Shown here piece by piece: positions 1-5,784 of a stretch of DNA of 34,974 nt. Every line of letters begins with the position of its first letter. The stretch's first letter is position 1. The stretch comes from Deinococcus hopiensis KR-140. GTDB taxonomy: Bacteria; Deinococcota; Deinococci; Deinococcales; Deinococcaceae. The notes beneath the pieces are model-generated. The model saw only the letters and a program-made list of their open reading frames with translations. It was not told where the DNA came from and searched no databases. Both the position numbers and the translations under genes were made by a program. Where the stretch lies: the NCBI GenBank assembly GCA_943327755.2, contig CALPYF020000043.1, positions 1 through 34,974 on the forward strand, written 5' to 3'.

Positions 1-1
1 G

Positions 2-334
2 GGTGAGTTCAGTACGCTGGAGATCGGCGGGTTCTGGGATGGTCACACACCCAAAACACCGCCGTTTGTCGTGCCGATTCGCGACCGATCATACGTTCAG
101 GAATTTTGCGTCCAGCACAGCCTCAACCTGAAGATGTCCGGTACAGAGCGAATGAAGAGTCACTCGATTCTTGTTGTAGCCACATTGGTTGTGGTTGGCA
201 TTTTCACCGCTGTCCTCGACTCCACAGAAGCATCAAACAAGATCATTGAATTGGCGCACTCCCTGCATAAGGAACTGTTCATTCTCACAGTCACTCTGAC
301 GATTCTCCAAATGATCGACAAAAAGATCAAATAA
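2..334 (+). CDS. partial hypothetical membrane protein, 5' end outside window
   Basis: The frame is open from the left edge to a TAA at 332-334, giving at least 110 residues. A GTG at 71 could be a start, but the frame continues upstream of it, so the gene probably begins outside the window. The C-terminal half has two hydrophobic segments, around ILVVATLVVVGIFTAVL and LFILTVTLTILQMI, separated by a short polar stretch, and it ends in a lysine-rich tail. This suggests a small integral membrane domain with two helices. Base composition is clearly lower in GC than the rest of the window and codon use is less biased, which hints at recent acquisition. I recognise no family. Coding status is likely, function unknown. 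Confidence 0.45.
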   Translation, partial: GEFSTLEIGGFWDGHTPKTPPFVVPIRDRSYVQEFCVQHSLNLKMSGTERMKSHSILVVATLVVVGIFTAVLDSTEASNKIIELAHSLHKELFILTVTLTILQMIDKKIK

Positions 335-341
335 GATCACG

Positions 342-383
342 ATGCAGGCGAGTCGGACACATTTTGGTCCGACTCGCCTGCAT
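342..383. terminator. 17-bp perfect inverted repeat, probable terminator
   Basis: Arms 342-358 and 367-383 are perfectly complementary over 17 bp around an 8-nt loop. The repeat starts 8 nt after the stop codon of the partial membrane ORF. There is no long T tract, so it is either a Rho-assisted or bidirectional terminator or simply a strong hairpin that insulates the promoter downstream. Confidence 0.6.
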
Positions 384-395
384 ATACCATATGCA
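379..395. promoter_or_regulatory. operator-like palindrome TGCATAT-ACC-ATATGCA
   Basis: This is a perfect 7-bp inverted repeat with a 3-bp spacer. It lies 16 bp upstream of the -35 hexamer of the promoter at 412-440 and overlaps the right arm of the preceding hairpin by 5 bp. A further TGCA lies at 400-403. Position and size suit a dimeric regulator, activator or repressor. It does not match the NrdR box or the Deinococcus radiation/desiccation motif as I know them. Binding is inferred, not shown. Confidence 0.35.
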
Positions 396-411
396 GTACA
401 TGCAGGATCGG

Positions 412-440
412 TTGACGCACCCAGATACAAAATGTAGACT
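412..440 (+). promoter_or_regulatory. sigma70-type promoter of the thioesterase-nrdIEFH operon
   Basis: TTGACG at 412-417 and TAGACT at 435-440 are separated by 17 bp, which is close to consensus. Transcription would start near 447, giving a leader of about 234 nt before the ATG at 681. That start falls just at the 5' side of the predicted cobalamin riboswitch, which supports both calls. Confidence 0.6.
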
Positions 441-443
441 CCA

Positions 444-597
444 CGCTGTCGCTGCACACGCAGCACTTTGCGGGAACAGAGGGAAGTCCGGTCACGCCCT
501 ACCAGGGGTTTCAGTCCGGCACGGTCGCGCCACGGTTCACAGTCCGAACGCTCGCCCAGCGAAGAGACGCCCATATCACGGCCCCCGCGCAAGGGGC
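444..597 (+). ncRNA. cobalamin (B12) riboswitch, probable
   Basis: The core reads like the cobalamin family in order. AGAGGGAA at 478-485 is followed by a P4 helix CCGG/CCGG (488-491 and 516-519) whose loop carries a small extra hairpin. Then comes the P5 core CGGCACGGTCGCGCCACGGT at 517-536, close to the family pattern ending in CCGCCACTGT or CAACGGT. The B12-box-like AGTCCGAACGCTCGCC follows at 541-556. A closing helix TCGCTG/CAGCGA (449-454 and 557-562) can form. A downstream hairpin GCCCC/GGGGC (581-585 and 593-597) has a CGCGCAA loop that could kiss the CGCG at 526-529, as the L5-L13 contact does in this family. The P1/P2 end is the least convincing part. The switch precedes a B12-independent ribonucleotide reductase operon, a regulatory logic known from the Streptomyces nrdABS operon. 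The call is made by eye against remembered consensus. Confidence 0.7.
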
Positions 598-630
598 ACA
601 AGGCGGTTTTCCCTTGATCACCTGATAACT

Positions 631-676
631 CACCTCTGCCCTGTTCTGCCCCCGCTTCTCCCCTGCTCCAGAGGTG
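631..676 (+). promoter_or_regulatory. Shine-Dalgarno-sequestering helix
   Basis: CACCTCTG at 631-638 is the exact complement of CAGAGGTG at 669-676, which contains the ribosome binding site GAGGTG of the gene starting at 681. The resulting 8-bp helix has a 30-nt loop and would block initiation. It lies downstream of the predicted riboswitch and is a natural translational expression platform. The pairing is visible; its use as a switch is inferred. Confidence 0.5.
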
Positions 677-680
677 TTTC

Positions 681-1109
681 ATGACCCTGCCCCTGTCCCG
701 TCCCCCGCTGGGCGGCCTTTCGCCCGTGCCGCCGCGTGAGACGCGCGTGACGCACGTCGTCTTTCCCGGCCTGACGAACCATCACGGCACGCTGTTCGGT
801 GGTGAGGCGCTGTCGCTGATGGATTCGGCGGCGTTCATCGCGGCGACCCGGCACTGCCGGAAGAAGGTGGTGACGCGGCACTTGGACGCCATGGAGTTCC
901 GGCACCCGATTCCGCAGGGGTCGCTGGTGGAACTCGTGGCGCGCGTGGTGCGGACCGGGCGGACGAGTATGACGGTGCAGGTGGACGTGTTCCGTGAGGA
1001 CATGTACAGCGAGACGCGGGAACTGGCGTGCGCGGGGACGTTCGCGCTCGTGGCGCTGGGTGAGGACGGGCAGCCGGCGCCCGTGCCCCCTCTGGCGGCA
1101 GAGGCGTGA
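681..1109 (+). CDS. acyl-CoA thioesterase, hotdog fold
   Basis: This 142-residue protein resembles the YciA/BACH type of acyl-CoA thioesterase, which hydrolyses acyl-CoA to free acid and CoA in the cytoplasm. The family signature is visible as HVVFPGLTNHHGTLFGGEAL, followed by LMDSAAFIAATRHC, the hotdog helix, and then a strand region with MEFRHPIPQGSLVEL. The start ATG has the ribosome binding site GAGGTG 4 nt upstream, and that site can be masked by the leader helix. The stop codon overlaps the GTG of nrdI, so the gene is the first cistron of the ribonucleotide reductase operon. A link between a thioesterase and dNTP synthesis is not obvious, so substrate and role are open. The family call is secure. 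Confidence 0.85.
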   Translation: MTLPLSRPPLGGLSPVPPRETRVTHVVFPGLTNHHGTLFGGEALSLMDSAAFIAATRHCRKKVVTRHLDAMEFRHPIPQGSLVELVARVVRTGRTSMTVQVDVFREDMYSETRELACAGTFALVALGEDGQPAPVPPLAAEA

Positions 1110-1549
1110 GACTTGTGTTCGATTCCCTGACGGGGAACGTGCGGCGGTTCGCGACGGCCCTGGCGCGCGAGGCGGGGGACCTGCCGGTCGGGTCCGTGCG
1201 GGACGCGCCGCCCGCGCCGGGTGAGGGGTTCCTGCTGCTGACGTACACGTTCGGGTCCGGGCAGGTGCCGGACAGCACCGCCGCGTTCCTGCGCGAGCAC
1301 GGCGCGGGCCTGCGGGGCGTGGTGGCGAGCGGCAGTTACCACTGGGGCGAGAACTTCGGGCGGGCGGGCGACCGGATCGCCGCGCAGTTCGGGGTGCCGC
1401 TGGTCGCCCGGCTGAACAAGGGCGGGACGGCAGCGGACCGCGCGGCGGTACTGGCGTGGCTGGCGGGGCAGGACGAGGAATCGAGTGCAGCGTGGGTGTC
1501 GCCCGTGGTGGCGGAAAGGATGAACGAATGGATCCCTGGATTGAACTGA
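1106..1549 (+). CDS. nrdI: class Ib ribonucleotide reductase flavodoxin NrdI
   Basis: NrdI is a small FMN flavoprotein that supplies oxidant to the dimanganese site of NrdF during assembly of its tyrosyl radical. The N-terminal flavin-phosphate loop is recognisable as FDSLTGNVRRF (residues 5-15). A further flavin-contact region is LLTYTFGSGQVP, and SGSYHWGENFGRAGD matches the family's conserved glycine-rich stretch. Length is 147 residues, normal for NrdI. The GTG start overlaps the TGA of the thioesterase (GTGA), implying translational coupling. Its 3' end overlaps the nrdE start by 22 nt. The order nrdI-nrdE-nrdF-nrdH differs slightly from the nrdHIEF order common elsewhere. Confidence 0.92.
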   Translation: MRLVFDSLTGNVRRFATALAREAGDLPVGSVRDAPPAPGEGFLLLTYTFGSGQVPDSTAAFLREHGAGLRGVVASGSYHWGENFGRAGDRIAAQFGVPLVARLNKGGTAADRAAVLAWLAGQDEESSAAWVSPVVAERMNEWIPGLN

Positions 1550-3615
1550 ACAACAAGGTGCTGGCGGGTGGCGTGGTGGACACGTCGCATGATCAGGAGG
1601 CGCTGCGGGTGTACTTCCGCGAGAAGGTCAACCCGAACACCGTGACCTTCCCCAGCCTGGAGGAGAAGATCGCGACGTTGACCGAGCGGGGCGTGTGGGA
1701 CACGGCCGTGTTCGTGCGCTTCACGCCGCAGGAGGTCCGCGCGGTGTTCGAACGGGCCTACAGCCTGAACTTCCGCTTCCGGTCGTTCATGGGCGCGTTC
1801 AAGTTCTACAGCGAGTACGCGACCATGACCCCCGACCGCAAGCAGTGGCTGGAGCGCTACGAGGACCGCCTGAGCGTCACGGCCCTGGCCCGCAGCGAGT
1901 CCCTGCCGGAAGCGCTGGAACTCGTGGAGCATCTGGTGAACCAGACGTTCACGCCCGCGACACCCACCCTGATGAACTCCGGGAAAGCCAACACGGGGCG
2001 GCTGGTGAGCTGCTTCCTGCTCCAGGACTGCACGGACAACCTGGATTCGATCACGAAGACGCTGTCGTTCGTGGCGGAACTCAGCAAGGGCGGCGGCGGG
2101 ATCGGCGTGGAGGTCAGCAACCTGCGTGCGCGCGGCGAGAGTCTGCGCGGCATCCAGAACGTCACGAAGGGCGTGATGGGCGTGGCGAAGATGCTGGACA
2201 ACATGCTGCGCTACGCGGATCAGGCGGGGCAGCGGCCCGGCGCGGGCGCGATCTACCTGAGCGTCATGCACCCGGACTTCCTGGATACCCTGAGCGCGAA
2301 GAAGATCGCCTCGGACGAGGACGCCCGCCTGAAGACCCTCTCGATGGGCGCGACCATCCCGGACATCTTCCTGGAGAGGGCGCGCGCCGGGCAGGACATC
2401 TACCAGTTCTACCCGCACTCGCTGTTCCAGGAGACCGGGCGCGAGTTCACGAGCATCGACTGGACGCGCGAGTACGAGACCCTGGCCGCCAACCCGCGCC
2501 TGCGCAAGAAACTCGTGTCGCCCCGCCGCATCCTGGAGGACATCGCCGTCACGCAGGGCGAGAGCGGCTACCCATACCTGCTGTTCGAGGGCAACGCGAA
2601 CCGCGCGAACCCCATCCCGAACGTCGGGACGATCAAGATGAGCAACCTGTGCAGCGAGATCCTGCAACCCACCCTCCCCAGCACTTTCCACGCCTACGGG
2701 CAGGAGGACAAGGATCAGGTGGGCCTGGACGTCAGCTGCAACCTCGCGTCGCTGGTCATCGAGCAGAGCCTCGAGAGTGGCGACCTGGGGCGCGTGGTGC
2801 GCTCGGCGGTGAAACTGCTGGACAACGTGGCCCGCTCGACCAGCATCCACGAGGTGCCCGCCGTGAAACGCGCCAACGAGGAGATGCGCTCCATCGGCCT
2901 GGGCGCCATGGGCCTGCACTCGTTCCTGGCGAAGAACGAGCTCGTGTACGGCAGCCCCGAGGCGCTGGAGTTCGTGAACGTGTACTTCGCCGCCGTGCAC
3001 TACCACGCCCGCCGCACCAGCATGCAGGTCGCGCGGGACACCGGCTTCGTGTTCCAGGGCTTCCACGGCAGCCGCTACCAGACGGGCGAGCACTTCGCGC
3101 AGTACCTGCACGAGGACTTCCTGCCGACCACGCCCGAGGTCGCCGCGCTGTTCGAGGGCCACCACCTCCCCACCCGCGCCGACTGGCAGGCGCTCGTGCA
3201 GGACATCCAGACGCACGGACTGGCGCACTCGTTCGTCATGGCCATCGCCCCCACCGGCAGCATCAGCTACGTCAGCAACGCCTCGGCCAGCATCATGCCC
3301 ATCACCGAACGCGTCGAGACCCGCACGAGCAACAAGGCCCGCACCATCTACCCCATGCCGCACTTAAGCGAGATGACCGAATGGTTCTACGAGGAAGCGT
3401 ACGACATGGACCAGACACGCGTGATCGACACTGTCGCCGCCGCGCAGCGCCACGTGGACCAGGGCATCTCCTGCACGCTCTTCGTGCCCAGCAACGCCAG
3501 CACCCGCACCCTGCAACGCTACTACCTGTACGCCTACGCTAAAGGGCTGAAAACGCTGTACTACACGCGCCTGCGCAAGGTCAGCATCGACGAGTGCCTG
3601 AACTGCGCCATCTGA
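1528..3615 (+). CDS. nrdE: class Ib ribonucleotide reductase alpha subunit NrdE
   Basis: NrdE is the catalytic subunit that reduces ribonucleoside diphosphates to deoxy forms. The start ATG at 1528 follows GGAAAGGA at 1512-1519; an upstream in-frame start is unlikely because the protein aligns from MDPWIELNNKVL. At 695 residues it lacks the N-terminal ATP cone, as expected for class Ib. The active-site triad is Asn373-Cys375-Glu377 in the NLCSE motif. The redox cysteine pair is Cys162 and Cys404 (SCNLASL). The radical-transfer tyrosines are Tyr678-Tyr679, and the C-terminal shuttle cysteines are Cys690 and Cys693 (CLNC). All key residues are present and there is no intein, although RNR genes of Deinococcus sometimes carry them. 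It is the third gene of the operon, with NrdF as partner. Confidence 0.96.
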   Translation: MDPWIELNNKVLAGGVVDTSHDQEALRVYFREKVNPNTVTFPSLEEKIATLTERGVWDTAVFVRFTPQEVRAVFERAYSLNFRFRSFMGAFKFYSEYATMTPDRKQWLERYEDRLSVTALARSESLPEALELVEHLVNQTFTPATPTLMNSGKANTGRLVSCFLLQDCTDNLDSITKTLSFVAELSKGGGGIGVEVSNLRARGESLRGIQNVTKGVMGVAKMLDNMLRYADQAGQRPGAGAIYLSVMHPDFLDTLSAKKIASDEDARLKTLSMGATIPDIFLERARAGQDIYQFYPHSLFQETGREFTSIDWTREYETLAANPRLRKKLVSPRRILEDIAVTQGESGYPYLLFEGNANRANPIPNVGTIKMSNLCSEILQPTLPSTFHAYGQEDKDQVGLDVSCNLASLVIEQSLESGDLGRVVRSAVKLLDNVARSTSIHEVPAVKRANEEMRSIGLGAMGLHSFLAKNELVYGSPEALEFVNVYFAAVHYHARRTSMQVARDTGFVFQGFHGSRYQTGEHFAQYLHEDFLPTTPEVAALFEGHHLPTRADWQALVQDIQTHGLAHSFVMAIAPTGSISYVSNASASIMPITERVETRTSNKARTIYPMPHLSEMTEWFYEEAYDMDQTRVIDTVAAAQRHVDQGISCTLFVPSNASTRTLQRYYLYAYAKGLKTLYYTRLRKVSIDECLNCAI

Positions 3616-3705
3616 CCGGCGGGCGGGAGTGCCGTCCTCCCGTCCGTGGAACGGAACGCCGCGCCCACACGAACACCAACTATCCCATTCCCTGTGAGAC
3701 CTGAT

Positions 3706-4701
3706 ATGACCCGAGCCCCCTTTACCGCCACGAACTGGAGCGACCCCGAGGACAGCTTCTCGGTCACGTTCTACGAGAAGTACACGTCCCAGCTGTGGTT
3801 CCCGGACGAGATTCCGCTGACGAACGACGCGATTCACTGGAAGAGCCTGACGGAGCAGGAACGCTGGACGTACATGCACGCCTCGGCGGGCCTGAACGCG
3901 CTGGACACCCTGCAGGGCGAGGTGGGCATGCCGGCCCTGCGCGGCCTCGTGGACGGGCACATCCGCAAGGCGACCCTGCAGTTCCAGGGGATGATGGAGG
4001 ACATTCACGCGCGCAGCTACAGCCTGATGAACAAGACGTTCCTGACGACCACCGAGGAACGCGCCGTGTTCGCGTGGGTGGAGGCGCAGCCGCAGCTTCA
4101 GTTCAAGATTCAGTTCATCCAGGACGTGTTCCGCGACCTGGACACCAGCGATTTCGGTCTGTGGCGGAAGATGGTCGTGTCGTGCATGCTGGAAACGGCG
4201 CTGTTCTACAGCGGCTTCTACTACCCGCTGCTGCTGGCCGGGCAGGGCCGCATGGTGTCGGCCGGGGAGATCTTCAACCTGATCATCCTCGACGAGGCGG
4301 TGCACGGCGTGTACGTGGCGCTGCTGGCGCAGGAGAAGTTCGCCTTGCTGAGCGAGGACGAGCAGGCGCAGGCCCTCGCGTGGTACGAGACGAGCCTCGA
4401 CACGCTGTACCAGAACGAACTGGCGTATACCGAGGTGCTGTACGGCAGCGTGAACCTCGCCCACGACGTCGCCACGTTCATCCGCTTCAACTTCAACGTG
4501 CTGGCCGACAACCTGGGGCTGGACCGGCGCTTTCCGGACGAGGACGTGAACCCCGTCGTGCTGAACGGCATCCGCTCACGCGGCACCACGCACGACTTCT
4601 TCAGCGCCAAGGGCAGCAGCTACGCCAAGCTGCGGGTCGAGGCGCTCACCGACGACGACTTCAGCGAACTCTGGCCCGCTCAGGAGGTGGCCCATGACTG
4701 A
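3706..4701 (+). CDS. nrdF: class Ib ribonucleotide reductase beta subunit NrdF
   Basis: NrdF houses the dinuclear metal site and stable tyrosyl radical that drives NrdE. By counting from the ATG at 3706, the metal ligands are Asp67, Glu98, His101, Glu163, Glu197 and His200, and the radical tyrosine is Tyr105. This matches the known NrdF pattern almost number for number and supports this start over the in-frame GTG at 3646. The protein is 331 residues and ends in an acidic, hydrophobic tail (DDDFSELW) of the type that docks onto the alpha subunit. A 90-nt gap separates it from nrdE, the largest in the operon, with only a weak ribosome binding site. The last 8 nt overlap the next gene. NrdI nearby implies a manganese-tyrosyl cofactor, fitting a manganese-rich genus. 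Confidence 0.96.
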   Translation: MTRAPFTATNWSDPEDSFSVTFYEKYTSQLWFPDEIPLTNDAIHWKSLTEQERWTYMHASAGLNALDTLQGEVGMPALRGLVDGHIRKATLQFQGMMEDIHARSYSLMNKTFLTTTEERAVFAWVEAQPQLQFKIQFIQDVFRDLDTSDFGLWRKMVVSCMLETALFYSGFYYPLLLAGQGRMVSAGEIFNLIILDEAVHGVYVALLAQEKFALLSEDEQAQALAWYETSLDTLYQNELAYTEVLYGSVNLAHDVATFIRFNFNVLADNLGLDRRFPDEDVNPVVLNGIRSRGTTHDFFSAKGSSYAKLRVEALTDDDFSELWPAQEVAHD

Positions 4702-4960
4702 CCAGAAACCCTTCGTGCTGTTCACGCAGGACCAGTGCCCGCAGTGCGAGACCCTCAAGCGCATGCTGACCCTCCCCCTGCGCGGCGCGTTCGACGACCA
4801 GATCGAAATCCTGCACCGCCAGCAGAACCCCGACGCCTTCACCGCGCTGGCCGACGCGCACGCCCTGGCCCGCACGCCGGCCCTGCTGCACCGCCCCAGC
4901 GGGAAACTGCTGCTCGACACGGGCAGCCTCGGCGCGGTCAAGGCATTCCTGACGCAGTAG
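4694..4960 (+). CDS. nrdH: NrdH-like glutaredoxin/thioredoxin-fold protein
   Basis: This 88-residue thioredoxin-fold protein has the redox motif Cys-Pro-Gln-Cys near its N-terminus (residues 15-18, after VLFTQDQ). The position at the end of the nrd operon, overlapping nrdF by 8 nt, suggests it is the electron donor that re-reduces NrdE. Typical NrdH has a CVQC or CMQC site and a C-terminal WSGF-like stretch that docks thioredoxin reductase. Here that stretch is not seen and the C-terminal half (TPALLHRPSGKLLLDTGSLG) is closer to a generic glutaredoxin-like domain. The role is therefore inferred from context plus active site, and the NrdH symbol is tentative. Confidence 0.72.
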   Translation: MTDQKPFVLFTQDQCPQCETLKRMLTLPLRGAFDDQIEILHRQQNPDAFTALADAHALARTPALLHRPSGKLLLDTGSLGAVKAFLTQ

Positions 4961-4978
4961 GGACGCCATTCCCTGCCC

Positions 4979-5578
4979 CTACCTCACGCCCAGCGCCGCC
5001 AGTTCCTCTCGGAGCTGCGCGGCGTCCTTGTACTGGATGGCGTGCAGGCCGACCCGGCGGGCGGCTTCGGTGTTCTGGGCGCGGTCGTCGATCATGACGG
5101 CCTCGTGCGGGGCGACGGCAGCCAGCGTCAGGGCGGCGCGGTAGATGGCGGGGTTGGGCTTCATGAGTTCCAGCGTGGACGACGTGAAGAACGCCAGCAG
5201 GAAGTCGCTGAGGCCGTAGGTGCGGATGCGGTGGTCGTTCAGGTCGCGGCCCTCGTTGTTCAGGGCGTACAGGCGGTGCCGCGCCGACAGGTCGCGGGCG
5301 AGGACCAGGGCGTCTTCGTGCGGGGTGCTCTGCGCTTCCATCGCCGCGCGGAATTCGTCCCGCGTGAAGGTCTGCGGGTGGCAGAACACGGTCTGCTCCA
5401 GGTACTCGTCCAGGGTCATGCGGCCCAGCTCCAGCTCGGGCACGGCCAGCTTGTGCCGCTCGCTGAAGTCCGTGGCGTCCAGCCCGAACTGCGCGGCGAC
5501 GACGGCGCGCTGCTCGCGGTCCCAGCCGTTGCTGAGCAGCACACCGCCGATGTCGAAGAAGAGGGCGCGGATGGTCAT
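4979..5578 (-). CDS. HAD superfamily hydrolase, YihX-like
   Basis: This 199-residue haloacid-dehalogenase phosphatase is probably cytoplasmic. The nucleophile motif is FFDIGGVLL near residues 6-14. The second aspartate of the classical DxD is replaced by glycine, as in the YihX/epoxide-hydrolase-like subgroup. Further motifs are the LNNEG loop (motif II), the lysine in LMKPNPAIYRAAL (motif III) and MIDDRAQN (motif IV). The start at 5578 is chosen over an upstream GTG because the protein family begins at MTIRALFFD. It also has a TACCCT hexamer 6 nt upstream, which fits a leaderless transcript. The gene converges on the nrd operon, whose stop lies only 18 nt away. The substrate cannot be told from sequence; sugar or nucleotide phosphates are usual. 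Confidence 0.82.
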   Translation of the reverse strand: MTIRALFFDIGGVLLSNGWDREQRAVVAAQFGLDATDFSERHKLAVPELELGRMTLDEYLEQTVFCHPQTFTRDEFRAAMEAQSTPHEDALVLARDLSARHRLYALNNEGRDLNDHRIRTYGLSDFLLAFFTSSTLELMKPNPAIYRAALTLAAVAPHEAVMIDDRAQNTEAARRVGLHAIQYKDAAQLREELAALGVR

Positions 5579-5584
5579 GCCCGC

Positions 5585-5590
5585 AGGGTA
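5585..5590 (-). promoter_or_regulatory. -10 hexamer TACCCT, leaderless HAD gene
   Basis: On the minus strand TACCCT ends 6 nt before the ATG at 5578, so transcription would start at or next to the start codon. No Shine-Dalgarno is present. No convincing -35 is seen. Confidence 0.45.
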
Positions 5591-5688
5591 CGCCCGCACC
5601 CGACGGAGGTGACCTCAACGCCAAGAAAGCGTGAGGGGGCGGGCCATTCCCACAGCCCACCCCCCACAGAGCGGATTCATCCGATTCC

Positions 5689-5717
5689 CGGCTCCCCGGA
5701 ACGTCACCGGGAAGCCG
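5689..5717. terminator. hairpin between HAD gene and polA
   Basis: CGGCTCCCCGG (5689-5699) and CCGGGAAGCCG (5707-5717) pair over 11 positions with one mismatch around a 7-nt loop. The hairpin lies about 70 nt beyond the polA stop on the minus strand and may terminate polA. No T tract follows on that strand, so the call is tentative. Confidence 0.35.
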
Positions 5718-5784
5718 TCCATCTCCTGAACCCGCTTCGATTGCCTCTCCCTCCGGTCGGGTTCGTCTGCGACTCACCGCAATT

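Noticed and set aside
367..383. Right arm of the first hairpin resembles a second B12 box (GTCCGACTCGCC)
   Set aside because: It lacks the other aptamer elements, lies upstream of the promoter, and is fully explained by a perfect 17-bp inverted repeat.
233..682. Minus-strand open frame of about 150 codons covering the nrd leader
   Set aside because: It lies over the hairpin, promoter and riboswitch-like leader, has no ribosome site or recognisable protein, and is a by-product of GC-rich sequence.
5670..5765. Possible third, decayed copy of the dispersed repeat between the HAD gene and polA
   Set aside because: Some blocks line up (GAGCGGATTC, GTCACCG, GAACCCG, CTTCGATTG), but several gaps are needed and the hallmark CGAGCGAAGCGAG is missing, so similarity is not above what I can defend.
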